38,124 nucleotides of DNA from Bacteroidales bacterium (GTDB lineage Bacteria > Bacteroidota > Bacteroidia > Bacteroidales > UBA3824), in NCBI GenBank assembly GCA_017964465.1, contig JAGCRY010000184.1:1-38124 (forward strand), read 5' to 3'. The position numbers were made by a program, and so were the translations under genes. Below the pieces are notes generated by a model. It saw only the letters and a list, made by a program, of their open reading frames with translations, did not search any database and was not told the DNA's origin. Of the stretch, positions 24,300-33,724 are shown one piece after another. Positions within the stretch are counted from its first letter, which is position 1; every line of letters starts with the position of its first letter.

Positions 24300-24363
24300 C
24301 AGTCGGATTGCAAACCAAATTTGCGCCGCTATAAAGACACAATAAAAAGCAAGAAAAAATAAC

Positions 24364-26148
24364 ATGGAGGTTACAAGAATATTCGACCTTCTCGACCATG
24401 CGTGCGAGAATTACCCCCGCCCCGACTGCCTCGTGAGCAAGGTGGACGGGCAATGGAAACCCGTAAGCACACAGGAATACCGTCAGATGGCGACATGGAC
24501 GGCATACGGACTTCTCGCGCTCGGTATCAAGAAGGGCGACAAGATAGCAACGGTATCCAACAACCGCCCCGAATGGAATTTCGTGGACATGGCGATTGCT
24601 ATGACCGGTGCTGTGCATGTGCCTGTATATCCGACGATTAGTAGCAACGACTACGACTTCATACTCAACCACAGCGAAGTAAAGTTTGCTTTTATCTCCG
24701 ACGCCATAGCCTATCGCCGCGTGAGTGCGGTGAAAGACAATATCAAGTCGCTCGAACGCATATTCTCATTCAACGACATCGAGGGCGTGGAAAATTGGAA
24801 CGTTGTCCTCGAACTCGGCAAGCAAAACGCCGACAAGTTGCACAAGATACTCGAAATGTCGAAGGCGGCTGTGGATACCGACGACGTTTGCTCCATTATA
24901 TATACGTCGGGAACAACTGGTATTTCCAAAGGCGCGATGTTGACCCACCGCAATTTTACGAGCAATGCCATTGCCTCCTGCCAAATACTCGGTCTCGACC
25001 ATAACGACAAGGTGCTCAGCGTGTTGCCGTTGTGCCATGTATATGAACGTTGTTTCATATATCAATACCAATACCTCGGCATCGGCATCTATTATGCCCA
25101 AAACCTCGGCACCATCGTCCAAAACCTCTGCGAAATCAAGGCAAACGGCGTGAACACTGTTCCCCGCGTCGCTGAAAAAATCGTGGAAGGTTTCATGAAG
25201 GAAGGCGCGAAATATACCGGTGAACAGAAGGAACTCTTTGACAAGGCGGTCGCCCTCGGCCGCGAGTGGGATCACGACAAGCTCGACACTTATTATAAAG
25301 AGATTGCGGCATTGGACGAGCCGGTCTATAAACATTGGCGCGAAGACTTTTTCGGCGGACACATAAAATTTTTTGGATGCGGCGGCGCGGCTATCTCGCC
25401 AAACCTCAGCCGTATGCTTTGGGCGGCAGGAGTGAAGGTCTGCGAAGGCTACGGATTGACGGAAACTTCCCCAGTTGTGGCTCATGCTTCGGTAAAGAAT
25501 CACAAGTTTACGTCCGTGGGTCCCGTCATCAGCAACGAAATAGTAAAGATAGCCGACGACGGCGAAATCCTCGTCAAAGGTCCTAACGTGATGAAGGGTT
25601 ATTATAAAAATCCCGAAGCCACGGCAGACGCCATCGACGAAGACGGATTTTTCCACACTGGCGATGTTGGATATTTGTCGGAAGGCAATTATCTCCACAT
25701 CACCGACAGAAAGAAGGAGATTTTCAAAACCTCGTCAGGCAAATACATCGCCCCGGCAATGATAGAGGGCAAGGCTAAGGAATCGCAATACATCTCGCAA
25801 ATCTGCATGGTGGGCGAAAACCAAAAATTTGCCTCCGCGCTCGTCTCGCCCGACTTTGAGGCGTTGAAGATATACTTGGGTGGCATTGGCATAGACGCCA
25901 ACGGTTTTTCAAACGCCGATATCGCCGCACGCCCCGAGGTAATCGCCCTCATCGACGACGAAATCCAAAAGGTAAACAAGACCATCGGCAAGGTGGAGCA
26001 GATTGCAAAATTCCACGTTGTGCCCGACGTTTGGACTGCCGACGGCGGCGAACTCACGCAGACCCAAAAACTCAAGCGCAAAGCCATCGCCACCAAGTAC
26101 AAGGACATCATCGATGCCATCTACTTGCAGGACAGGGCTTCAAAATAA
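24364..26148 (+). CDS. Long-chain fatty acid-CoA ligase (AMP-forming)
   Basis: The 594-residue protein belongs to the ANL adenylating superfamily, FadD15-like group. It has the P-loop TSGTTGISKG (181-190), the GYGLTETSPVV motif, HTGDVGYL and the hinge region DRKKEIFKTSSGKYIAP. There is no signal peptide. It activates fatty acids to acyl-CoA via acyl-AMP, for exogenous fatty acid use or lipid turnover. It is transcribed divergently from argR and is followed by a strong terminator, so it is probably monocistronic. Confidence 0.93.
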   Translation: MEVTRIFDLLDHACENYPRPDCLVSKVDGQWKPVSTQEYRQMATWTAYGLLALGIKKGDKIATVSNNRPEWNFVDMAIAMTGAVHVPVYPTISSNDYDFILNHSEVKFAFISDAIAYRRVSAVKDNIKSLERIFSFNDIEGVENWNVVLELGKQNADKLHKILEMSKAAVDTDDVCSIIYTSGTTGISKGAMLTHRNFTSNAIASCQILGLDHNDKVLSVLPLCHVYERCFIYQYQYLGIGIYYAQNLGTIVQNLCEIKANGVNTVPRVAEKIVEGFMKEGAKYTGEQKELFDKAVALGREWDHDKLDTYYKEIAALDEPVYKHWREDFFGGHIKFFGCGGAAISPNLSRMLWAAGVKVCEGYGLTETSPVVAHASVKNHKFTSVGPVISNEIVKIADDGEILVKGPNVMKGYYKNPEATADAIDEDGFFHTGDVGYLSEGNYLHITDRKKEIFKTSSGKYIAPAMIEGKAKESQYISQICMVGENQKFASALVSPDFEALKIYLGGIGIDANGFSNADIAARPEVIALIDDEIQKVNKTIGKVEQIAKFHVVPDVWTADGGELTQTQKLKRKAIATKYKDIIDAIYLQDRASK

Positions 26149-26184
26149 GTATTTTTAGTTGCATTCATGATAGATAAATTGTCG

Positions 26185-26224
26185 AAGGGACGGACGCTGT
26201 TTTGGTGGACGTCCCTTTTTTTTG
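26185..26224 (+). terminator. Intrinsic terminator after the acyl-CoA synthetase gene
   Basis: AAGGGACG (26185-26192) pairs with CGTCCCTT (26210-26217), followed by a run of eight or more T. The loop is 17 bases. Confidence 0.85.
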
Positions 26225-26255
26225 CCTTTTTTCTCATTTTTTCCAAAAAAAACAC

Positions 26256-26263
26256 TAACTTTG
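26256..26263 (+). promoter_or_regulatory. Bacteroidetes-type -7 element (TAACTTTG) for the acid phosphatase gene
   Basis: TAACTTTG matches TAnnTTTG and is 27 bp before the ATG at 26291. It lies inside the longer upstream-extended frame and so supports the 26291 start. Confidence 0.65.
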
Positions 26264-26290
26264 CCCCCGAAACACTTAATACTTAAAGCA

Positions 26291-27073
26291 ATGAAAAGAA
26301 TTCTTATACCAGTGTTCTTGCTGTTCGCTGCCTTTGGCGCATCGGCACAGAACAACACCGTCCCCGGCAAGACCGACATAGAACAACAAGAATACCTCAA
26401 AACGGAGGAAGTGCCCAACAGCCTTTACATCCTGCCGGTGCATCCCGAGTTCAATAGCGTTCAATTCCTCAACGACCAATATCAATACTATTGGGGCAAA
26501 AACCTCCGCAACACCGAGCGCGGTCAACAGGCGATTTCTGACGTTACCCTCGACGGACTTCAAGGCATGAACAATGCATTCGGCGAAGTGTTTGGCACGC
26601 CCATCACTCTCGAAAACGCACCTGAAATATTCACACTTGTCCGTTCCATTGGTCGCGATGCGGGTGGCATTGCACCCAAGGCAGCCAAAAACTATTACAA
26701 GAGAACGCGTCCGTTTGTATTCTTCAACGACCACACCAGCACACCAGACGAGGAAGAACACATGCGCAACAGCGGTTCGTATCCGTCGGGACACAGTTGC
26801 TATGGTTTTGCAGCGGCGTTGATTCTCGCCGAAATCAATCCTGAACATCAGAACGAAATCATCAAGCGTGGTTACGAAATAGGCGAGAGCCGCAAAATCG
26901 TAGGCGCACACTACGACTCCGACATTCAGGCAGGCCGCATCATGGCAGCCGCCACAGTAGCCGCCCTCCATGCCAACGCCGCTTTCCAAAAGCAACTCGC
27001 GAAAGCCAAGGAAGAGTTCGCAAAACTCAAAAAAGCCGGCAAAATCAAGCCCAGCACGGTAGAGTTGAAGTAA
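26291..27073 (+). CDS. Class A non-specific acid phosphatase (PAP2 superfamily), exported
   Basis: The 260-residue protein starts at ATG 26291 with a signal peptide (1-19, FGASAQ). It carries the complete class A signature KX6RP-PSGH-SRX5HX3D: K133...R140-P141, P165-S-G-H168, and S200-R201...H207...D211. Enzymes of this group dephosphorylate a wide range of phosphomonoesters in the periplasm, giving phosphate or helping nucleotide salvage. The HD gene follows after 43 bp in the same direction. Confidence 0.93.
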   Translation: MKRILIPVFLLFAAFGASAQNNTVPGKTDIEQQEYLKTEEVPNSLYILPVHPEFNSVQFLNDQYQYYWGKNLRNTERGQQAISDVTLDGLQGMNNAFGEVFGTPITLENAPEIFTLVRSIGRDAGGIAPKAAKNYYKRTRPFVFFNDHTSTPDEEEHMRNSGSYPSGHSCYGFAAALILAEINPEHQNEIIKRGYEIGESRKIVGAHYDSDIQAGRIMAAATVAALHANAAFQKQLAKAKEEFAKLKKAGKIKPSTVELK

Positions 27074-27116
27074 AAAAACTTCACGGCAGAATTGAAGCAA
27101 CCCAAAACTTAATGCC

Positions 27117-28370
27117 ATGTCCACCAACAAACTCAAAATCGTCAATGACCCTGTCTATGGTCTCATCAGCATCGACAACGAACTGATATTCGACATCATT
27201 GAGCATCCATTGTTCCAACGTCAGAGGCGCATCAAGCAATTAGGACTCAGTTACTTGGTGCATCCTGGCGCGATGCACACGCGCTTCCAACACGCTTTGG
27301 GAGCCACACACCTTATGCAGGACGCATTGTCGGTGCTTGGGCGAAAAGGTTTCTATATCAGTGAAGAAGACCGCGAGTCGGCTATGATAGCGATACTTCT
27401 CCACGACCTCGGACATGGACCCTTCTCCCACACTTTGGAAAACAGTTTTTTCCATGACGTTTCCCATGAGCGGATTTCGGAGGAGTTTATGAAAATCATC
27501 GACCGCGACCATAATGGCAAACTCGCCGGCGGCATCAAGGTTTTCAATGACACTCATCCACAACGCCTTCTCCATAAACTTGTTAGCAGTCAGTTGGATA
27601 TGGACAGGTTGGACTATCTTAACCGCGACAGTTTTTTCACGGGCGTGAGCGATGGTGTGATAGGCAGCGCAAGAATCATACAGATGCTCTCTTGCCACGA
27701 CGACGAACCAGTCATCGAGGCAAAGGGCATCTATTCTATTGAAAAATTCCTCATCGCCAGACGGTTGATGTACTGGCAGGTGTATCTCCATAAGACCGTC
27801 GTCGCCGCAGAGGAAATGCTCAAACTCATCATGCTGCGAGCCAAAGAATTGATGATGAAGGGCGGCAAGGAACTTTTTGCGTCGCCAGCTTTGAAATTTT
27901 TCCTCTCTAACAACATTACGGAAAACGAACTCCATACTGAATATGACGGTATCACGCCGCTCCAGCATTTTGCGGAGTTGGACGATTCCGACATCGTTTC
28001 GGCAATCAAAGTGTGGAGTCATTGTGATGATTATGTACTTTCTCAACTTTGTAAAAGGCTCATTGACAGAAAGTTGTTCAAGATTGAAGTATCGGGCAAC
28101 GAAATTCCTGACAGCCGAGTGCAGGAGATTAAAGATGAAATGTTGCGCCGCAATGTGGTGCCAGCTGAATATGTGGATTGGTTTGTCATCAAAGGCGCAT
28201 TGTACAATAAAGCATACTCCCGCAATCACAACGATGCAATCAAGGTAATCCAAAAGGACGGCACGATAAACGAAGTTGCCGCCGCCTCTGACATGTCTAA
28301 TGTCTTCGCCCTCAGCAAGACCGTCAAGAAGAGTTTTGTGTGCTACATCCAACTTCCTCAGACCTTGTAA
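27117..28370 (+). CDS. HD-superfamily phosphohydrolase (dGTPase-related)
   Basis: The 417-residue cytosolic protein has an HD domain with H59 (TRFQHALG), H96-D97 (ILLHDLGHGPFSH; also H100 and H105) and a downstream LDMDRLDYLNRDSFFTG segment that supplies the last metal ligand. This form is typical of the family related to dGTPase and to Enterococcus EF1143. Substrate is probably a (deoxy)nucleotide triphosphate, but it is not proven. It ends 80 bp before lpxD, which has its own promoter. Confidence 0.9.
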   Translation: MSTNKLKIVNDPVYGLISIDNELIFDIIEHPLFQRQRRIKQLGLSYLVHPGAMHTRFQHALGATHLMQDALSVLGRKGFYISEEDRESAMIAILLHDLGHGPFSHTLENSFFHDVSHERISEEFMKIIDRDHNGKLAGGIKVFNDTHPQRLLHKLVSSQLDMDRLDYLNRDSFFTGVSDGVIGSARIIQMLSCHDDEPVIEAKGIYSIEKFLIARRLMYWQVYLHKTVVAAEEMLKLIMLRAKELMMKGGKELFASPALKFFLSNNITENELHTEYDGITPLQHFAELDDSDIVSAIKVWSHCDDYVLSQLCKRLIDRKLFKIEVSGNEIPDSRVQEIKDEMLRRNVVPAEYVDWFVIKGALYNKAYSRNHNDAIKVIQKDGTINEVAAASDMSNVFALSKTVKKSFVCYIQLPQTL

Positions 28371-28400
28371 ACTACCATTTTTCCGTTTTCTGCAAAATTT

Positions 28401-28432
28401 TTTGTTGTTTTAAACATTATTTTTTAGTTTTG
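28401..28432 (+). promoter_or_regulatory. Bacteroidetes promoter (-33 TTTG, -7 TAGTTTTG) for the lpx operon
   Basis: TTTG at 28401-28404 and TAGTTTTG at 28425-28432 are separated by 20 bp, matching the Bacteroides TTTG-N19-21-TAnnTTTG consensus. The lpxD ATG is at 28451. It is the clearest promoter in the window and drives lpxD, lpxC/fabZ, lpxA and probably the metallo-hydrolase. Confidence 0.8.
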
Positions 28433-28450
28433 TGCAAAATTACGTGCACT

Positions 28451-29503
28451 ATGGAATTTACAGCAAAAATGTTAGCCGGACTGTTGCAAGGCACAGTGGA
28501 CGGCGACGAGAACGCCACTGTCAGCGACTTCTCAAAGATTGAGGACGGAAGGCCGGGTACGCTCACCTTCCTCTCCAACATGAAATATTCGGGCTACATC
28601 TACGATACAAAGGCCTCTATCGTATTGGTCAACAACGACTTCAAGCCTGAAAAGCCAATCAAGGCGACGCTTGTCCGTGTGCCCAACGCATACGAGGCAC
28701 TCGCGAAGTTGATGCAGATGTACAACGACGCCACAGCCAAGCGTCCGCAGGGCATTGAGCAGCCGAGCAGCATCGCCGAGGGCGTCCAGATACCCGACGA
28801 CGCATACATTGGCGCGTTTACATACGTAGCCAAGGGTGTGACGGTTGGCAAAAAATTCTGTTGCTACCCGCAGGTGTATATCGGCGAAAACGTCACGATA
28901 GGCGACAACGTGAAACTCTATCCGGGCGTGAAGATTTACCACGGATGCGTCATCGGCAACAATGTAACCCTCCATGCAGGATGCGTGGTTGGCAGCGACG
29001 GCTTTGGTTTTGCGCCCAAGGCAGACGGCACATTCGACAAGATTCCGCAGATAGGCAATGTTGTAATCCAGGACGACGTGGAGATTGGCGCCAATACCAC
29101 CATCGACCGCTCCACATTCGGCAGCACCGTCATCGAAAAGGGTGTAAAACTCGACAACCTCATCCAAGTAGCCCACAATTGCGTAGTTGGCAGCAACACC
29201 GTAATCGCCGCACAAGTAGGTCTTGCAGGCAGCACGATACTCGGCAAAAACTGTTTTGTAGGCGGTCAGGCAGGCTTCGCTGGACACATGGTAATACCCG
29301 ACAACTGCACCTTTGCGGCAAAGACCGGCGTCACCCACAAAATCACCGAACCCGGCACATACGTTGGCTCATACGTGATGCCCAAGACCAAATTCTTCAA
29401 GGCGCACGTCCTTTTTGGTCGCCTCCCAGAAATCTACAAAGACCTTGAAGACCTCAAAAAAGAGGTCGCAAAACTCAAACAAAACGACAACACAAACGAA
29501 TAA
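28451..29503 (+). CDS. lpxD: UDP-3-O-acylglucosamine N-acyltransferase
   Basis: The 350-residue protein starts at ATG 28451; the open frame extends upstream but across the promoter. An N-terminal uridine-binding domain (1-100, EDGRPGTLTFLSNMKY) leads into a left-handed beta-helix of hexapeptide repeats (about 105-320). H242 in DNLIQVAHNCVVG matches the catalytic H239 of E. coli LpxD. It adds the second acyl chain in lipid A synthesis. lpxC/fabZ starts 14 bp later. Confidence 0.97.
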   Translation: MEFTAKMLAGLLQGTVDGDENATVSDFSKIEDGRPGTLTFLSNMKYSGYIYDTKASIVLVNNDFKPEKPIKATLVRVPNAYEALAKLMQMYNDATAKRPQGIEQPSSIAEGVQIPDDAYIGAFTYVAKGVTVGKKFCCYPQVYIGENVTIGDNVKLYPGVKIYHGCVIGNNVTLHAGCVVGSDGFGFAPKADGTFDKIPQIGNVVIQDDVEIGANTTIDRSTFGSTVIEKGVKLDNLIQVAHNCVVGSNTVIAAQVGLAGSTILGKNCFVGGQAGFAGHMVIPDNCTFAAKTGVTHKITEPGTYVGSYVMPKTKFFKAHVLFGRLPEIYKDLEDLKKEVAKLKQNDNTNE

Positions 29504-29517
29504 TTATAATATAAACA

Positions 29518-30912
29518 ATGTCAGAAAAACAGAAAACCATCAAGCATGACAGCGTGACGCTCAGCGGCTTCGGCCTTCATACGGGCGTCAAGGTAAACCT
29601 CACATTCAAGCCCGCCGCCGAAAATACCGGCTACCGTTTCAAGCGCATCGACCTCGAAGGTCAGCCCGAAGTACGCGCCATAGCCGACAATGTGGCGGAC
29701 ACATCGCGCAGCACCGCCCTTGAAGAGAAGGGTGCGCGTGTAGGCACTGTGGAGCACGTACTCGCCGCCGTCTATGCCCTCGGTATCGACAATATATTAA
29801 TAGAACTCGACGCGCCCGAAACCCCGATTCTCGACGGCAGCGCGGCGCAGTTTGCCAAAGCCATCCTCGACGCGGGCATCGTGGAGCAGGAGGCTGAGAA
29901 GCAGTATTTTGAAATCCGCGAAAATTACAGATTCTCCAACCCCGAAAAAGGCGTGGAGATTATGGCGTTCCCCGACAACGAGTTGAGTTTCAATGTAATG
30001 GTCGATTACAACTCGGCAGCATTGGCGCAGCAGTTTGCGGCGTTTGCTGAAAGCGGCGACTTCGTGAAGGAAATCGCGCCTTGCAAGACATTCGTTTTCG
30101 CATCGGAACTCGCATTCCTCGCCCAAAACAACCTCATCAAAGGCGGCACCATCGACAGCGCGCTCGTAATCATCGACCGCGACTTCCCTCAGACGGAACT
30201 CGACAAGATAGCCGACCTTTTCAACCGTCCGCACGTGGATGGCAAGGGTCAGGGCATATTGAACGCACAGGATTTGATTTTCAGCAACGAACCCGCACGC
30301 CACAAACTCCTCGACCTCATCGGCGACCTCGCCCTCGCTGGCATGCCCATCAAAGGCAAAATCATTGCAACGCGCCCCGGACACGCCTCCAACACCGAGT
30401 TTGCAAAGAAAATCCGCGCCGACATCAAGAAACAACTCAAAAACCCGAAAGTATATTTCGACCTCTCAAAACCGGCGATTATCGACATCAACCGCATCAA
30501 ACAGTTGATGCCTCACCGCTACCCCTTCCTCCTCGTTGACAAAATCATCGAAATCTCCGACCACGACATTGTTGGCATCAAGAATATCACATTCAACGAG
30601 CCGCAATTTATGGGACACTTCCCCGACGAGCCGGTGATGCCGGGCGTATTGCTCATCGAGGCGATGGCTCAGACCGGCGGCATCCTCGTACTCAACAGCG
30701 TGGACGAGCCGGAGCATTATTCCACATATTTTGCCAAGATAGACAAGGTGAAATTCAAAAACAAGGTCGTACCCGGCGACACGCTCGTGTTCCACCTCGA
30801 ATTTACCGAGCCTATCCGCCGTGGCATCGTGATGATGAAGGGACAGACCTTCGTGAACGGCTCTGTGGTATGCGAGGGCGAATTTGTTGCAATGGTAACC
30901 AAAAACAGATAA
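29518..30912 (+). CDS. lpxC/fabZ: Bifunctional UDP-3-O-acyl-GlcNAc deacetylase / 3-hydroxyacyl-ACP dehydratase
   Basis: The 464-residue protein fuses two enzymes. Residues 1-310 are LpxC, the zinc deacetylase that commits to lipid A, with zinc ligand H80 (GTVEHVLAAVYALG) and HKLLDLIGDLALAG. Residues about 318-464 are FabZ, with H333 (LMPHRYPFLLVDKI) and E381 (MPGVLLIEAMAQTGG) as catalytic residues. This fusion is a typical trait of Bacteroidetes and supports the taxonomic call. lpxA starts 4 bp after its stop. Confidence 0.97.
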   Translation: MSEKQKTIKHDSVTLSGFGLHTGVKVNLTFKPAAENTGYRFKRIDLEGQPEVRAIADNVADTSRSTALEEKGARVGTVEHVLAAVYALGIDNILIELDAPETPILDGSAAQFAKAILDAGIVEQEAEKQYFEIRENYRFSNPEKGVEIMAFPDNELSFNVMVDYNSAALAQQFAAFAESGDFVKEIAPCKTFVFASELAFLAQNNLIKGGTIDSALVIIDRDFPQTELDKIADLFNRPHVDGKGQGILNAQDLIFSNEPARHKLLDLIGDLALAGMPIKGKIIATRPGHASNTEFAKKIRADIKKQLKNPKVYFDLSKPAIIDINRIKQLMPHRYPFLLVDKIIEISDHDIVGIKNITFNEPQFMGHFPDEPVMPGVLLIEAMAQTGGILVLNSVDEPEHYSTYFAKIDKVKFKNKVVPGDTLVFHLEFTEPIRRGIVMMKGQTFVNGSVVCEGEFVAMVTKNR

Positions 30913-30916
30913 TCCA

Positions 30917-31699
30917 ATGATACACCAATTAACCGAAATAAACCCCAACGCCAAAATCGGCAAGGATGTAGAGATTGGCCCGTTTTGCGTCATCGACGAC
31001 GACGTGGAGATAGGCGACGGCTGCAAGATTATCAGCCACGTCCACATCTTCCCCGGCACGCGCCTCGGCAAAAACAACCGAATTTTCCCAGGCGCGTCCA
31101 TCGGCGCAGTGCCGCAGGACTTGAAGTTTGTGGGCGAATACACCACACTCGAAGTTGGCGACAACAACACCATCCGCGAGTGCGTGACCCTCAACCGTGG
31201 CACGGCGTCCAAGGGCAAGACCGTAATAGGCTCCAACAACCTCATTATGGCGTACTGCCACATCGGACACGACTGTGTGCTCGGCGACAAAATCGTGATG
31301 AGCAACGCCACACAAGTAGCGGGCGAGGTTCACATCGACGATTGGGCAGTCATCGGCGGTGGCACGTGCATACCGCAATTCTCGATGATTGGCAAGCACT
31401 CGATGACCTCAGGCATGTCGGGCGTCAATAAGGACGTGCCGCCATTCGCATACGCCGGTCGCACGCCGATACAGTATTGCGGCATCAACATCGTCGGAAT
31501 GACGCGCCGTGGATTCAAGCCCGAACAGATAGAGGCGGTCAAGAATATCTATCGCATCATCTATCAAAGCGGATTGAACCTGACCAAGGCTGTCGAAAAA
31601 ATCAACGAGGAAATCCCGCAGTGCGAGGAGCGCGACGAAATCCTTAGGTTCATCGCAGCGTCGCAGCACGGCATTCTAAAAGGCCCAAAACTCGACTAA
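30917..31699 (+). CDS. lpxA: UDP-N-acetylglucosamine O-acyltransferase
   Basis: The 260-residue protein is a left-handed beta-helix of hexapeptide repeats with the LpxA signature CHIGHDCVLGD; H118 matches catalytic H125 of E. coli. The C-terminal helical domain (about 190-260) is present. It carries out the first acylation of lipid A. Order here is lpxD, lpxC/fabZ, lpxA, unlike the lpxD-fabZ-lpxA-lpxB order of proteobacteria; lpxB is absent from the window. Confidence 0.97.
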   Translation: MIHQLTEINPNAKIGKDVEIGPFCVIDDDVEIGDGCKIISHVHIFPGTRLGKNNRIFPGASIGAVPQDLKFVGEYTTLEVGDNNTIRECVTLNRGTASKGKTVIGSNNLIMAYCHIGHDCVLGDKIVMSNATQVAGEVHIDDWAVIGGGTCIPQFSMIGKHSMTSGMSGVNKDVPPFAYAGRTPIQYCGINIVGMTRRGFKPEQIEAVKNIYRIIYQSGLNLTKAVEKINEEIPQCEERDEILRFIAASQHGILKGPKLD

Positions 31700-31705
31700 A
31701 CAGCG

Positions 31706-32470
31706 ATGGTGGAGATTTGCAGCCTTGCATCCGGCAGCAACGGCAATTGTTATTACATAGGCGACGACAACGAGGCGGTCATCATTGACGCGGGGATAGG
31801 TTGGAGGCGGTTTTCTGAGAGGATGAAGACCGCCGGGCTTGACGTGTGCCGTGTTAGGGCGTTGTTTGTAACCCACGAACACCGCGACCACAGCGGCAGC
31901 GCAAAGGTGATTTCCAACAAACTCGCCATCCCTGTTTATACAACTTTCGGCACTTACAACCGTATTTACAAGCATCACCGCCCCGTTGACTGCCACTCCA
32001 TTGCCCTTGCGTCGGTCACCAACGTGGGCAACAATATCCGTGTATTGTCATTCCCAAAACAGCACGACGCCGCCGAGCCGATAAGTTTCCGCGTGGAAAT
32101 CGGCTGTCATTGCATCGGCGTGATGACTGACATTGGAATTGCTGATGATGAGGTGTGCAAAAATTTTAGTAAGTGTGACGCTTGTTTTCTCGAATCCAAT
32201 TATGACCCAAAGATGCTTGCCGAAGGCCCTTACGAAACATACCTAAAAGAGCGCATTGCATCCAATGTAGGGCATCTCTCCAACGAGCAATCCTTCACTC
32301 TTGTCCGCGACCACGCCAACCCAAATCTGACGTGCCTGATTCTCTCCCACATCTCTGCGGACAACAATAATTCAGAAAAAGTCCTCGACGCCTTCTCGCC
32401 CGTCAAGGACAAATATAAGATAATCCTCGCGTCGCGTTACGAGTGCGGCGAGGTGGTGAGGATAGGATAG
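31706..32470 (+). CDS. MBL-fold metallo-hydrolase, YycJ/WalJ-like
   Basis: The 254-residue cytosolic protein opens with MVEICSLASGSNGNCYYIG, the typical start of the YycJ/WalJ group. It has the metal motif VTHEHRDHSG (H57, H59, D61, H62) and later CLILSHIS. Members are proposed 5'-exonucleases or factors in cell-wall and DNA metabolism. It follows lpxA after 6 bp, so it is probably part of the same transcript. Confidence 0.9.
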   Translation: MVEICSLASGSNGNCYYIGDDNEAVIIDAGIGWRRFSERMKTAGLDVCRVRALFVTHEHRDHSGSAKVISNKLAIPVYTTFGTYNRIYKHHRPVDCHSIALASVTNVGNNIRVLSFPKQHDAAEPISFRVEIGCHCIGVMTDIGIADDEVCKNFSKCDACFLESNYDPKMLAEGPYETYLKERIASNVGHLSNEQSFTLVRDHANPNLTCLILSHISADNNNSEKVLDAFSPVKDKYKIILASRYECGEVVRIG

Positions 32471-32590
32471 GGATAGTTGTAGGCTATATTTAAAGCGATA
32501 GTCAACGGAATCTACCTAAAAAACATACGATTCCGTTAATTATCTCGGAAATGTTTTGTAATTACGAAGGACGATTTACCTGAATACAAA

Positions 32591-32622
32591 AACAGCCGCG
32601 ATTTTCGTCGCGGCTGTTTTTT
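32591..32622. terminator. Strong bidirectional terminator between convergent genes
   Basis: AACAGCCGCG (32591-32600) and CGCGGCTGTT (32609-32618) pair perfectly over 10 bp with an 8-base loop, flanked by A-run and T-run. It ends the lpx operon and the facing minus-strand gene. Confidence 0.92.
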
Positions 32623-32653
32623 CTATTATTTGTGTAGTCTGTGAGTAGTTCAA

Positions 32654-33724
32654 TTAGTCTTCACGTTCCCAGTCGGTTACTTCGTGGAATTCGCCGTCTT
32701 TTACTTGCCATTTGCGGGTCACATCAGCGTATTTGCCTTCTTTGCGTGCAATACTGAATGTTATGATATTACGACCGTCTTCAAGTTCGTAGAGTACCCA
32801 ATACTTTATGGTGTAGTACCAGTTGGTGTAACCCTTGGAATCCTTTTCGGACTGTTCGCGCCATTCGGTGTCCATAAGTCCCACACATCCCACTGTGCAG
32901 TTTTTCAATTCGGGATTGGTGTTCTTGAAGCCAGCGTAGGGGAGGGACGCCTCATATTTTGCAATCGAAACAATGGAAGTTTCGTCTGCCCATTCGCACA
33001 TGTCCTCCAATTCGTCTGTTGTGTACTTCTTGTCGGGGTCGTAGCCGAGTTGCTTGACTGTTAATTCCTTTTCCGTCATCGACAGTCCGTAAAAGACGTA
33101 TGCAACGAGCAACGGGTTTACTTCAGCTGTTACATCGCCTGTAACCATACCACTTACGGACTTTAAGGTTACAGTACCCAGCTTTGTGCCCTTTCCAGAA
33201 ACACTATAGCCAGTGGTTTTGTCGATCTTTTTGAAACCAGTGGCAGAGTTGCCTGTCACATCTGTTGTGGTTAATGCTGAGAGTTTGATTGTTCCGAGAT
33301 TCGGTGATTCGATTGTGCCATCTGCGCTCATCGAACCCTTTGACACGCCGTTTTTGTCGGTTACTTTGCCAGTGGCTGGGTCAATCTTATAGACTGCGCC
33401 GCCTGTGTTGCCGCCGCGTGTTGTCGACATTGTCAGTTCGAGTTTTGAAGGGTCATACATACAGATACCTTCGTTTATAGAACCGTTCCTTACCGAGAAG
33501 AGGATTGTGCCGCTTTCGCCAGGCTGTGGGATGGCAAGTTCCCACTTTGCATTCTGGTCAGCGATTTTCTGCTCTTGTGCTGCCTGTTCCTTCTTCGCCT
33601 TGTTCTTTTTGGCGGCTTTGTCGATGGCATTTATGATGCCAAACTGCGCTTCGGCATTGAAGTTGGCACCAAGCATAATTACCATCAGAGCCACCAATGC
33701 CTTGAAGATTGTTCTTCGTTTCAT
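32654..33724 (-). CDS. Exported protein of unknown function
   Basis: The 356-residue protein starts at ATG 33724 with a signal peptide (1-26, ANFNAEAQ). A Lys/Ala/Gln-rich coiled segment (about 30-55) is followed by a repetitive Gly/Thr/Ser beta-rich region (about 75-205), and by a C-terminal domain (about 240-356) with WREQSEKDSKGYTNWYY and FSIARKEGKYADVTRKWQVKDG. No family is recognised. It looks monocistronic; a candidate -7 element is far upstream at 33990-33997. Confidence 0.75.
   Translation of the reverse strand: MKRRTIFKALVALMVIMLGANFNAEAQFGIINAIDKAAKKNKAKKEQAAQEQKIADQNAKWELAIPQPGESGTILFSVRNGSINEGICMYDPSKLELTMSTTRGGNTGGAVYKIDPATGKVTDKNGVSKGSMSADGTIESPNLGTIKLSALTTTDVTGNSATGFKKIDKTTGYSVSGKGTKLGTVTLKSVSGMVTGDVTAEVNPLLVAYVFYGLSMTEKELTVKQLGYDPDKKYTTDELEDMCEWADETSIVSIAKYEASLPYAGFKNTNPELKNCTVGCVGLMDTEWREQSEKDSKGYTNWYYTIKYWVLYELEDGRNIITFSIARKEGKYADVTRKWQVKDGEFHEVTDWERED

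Larger units (their letters stand above)
24025..24363. other. AT-rich divergent regulatory region between argR and the acyl-CoA synthetase gene
   Basis: This 339-bp gap contains the argR -7 element (24058-24065), a very AT-rich stretch (about 24100-24255), a palindrome (24257-24285) and the -7 element of the acyl-CoA synthetase gene (24292-24299). No ORF, RNA gene or clear ARG box was recognised. Confidence 0.6.

Noticed and set aside
27240..28352. 370-codon frame antisense to the HD phosphohydrolase
   Set aside because: The sense strand shows a complete HD motif set; the antisense product is low-information.
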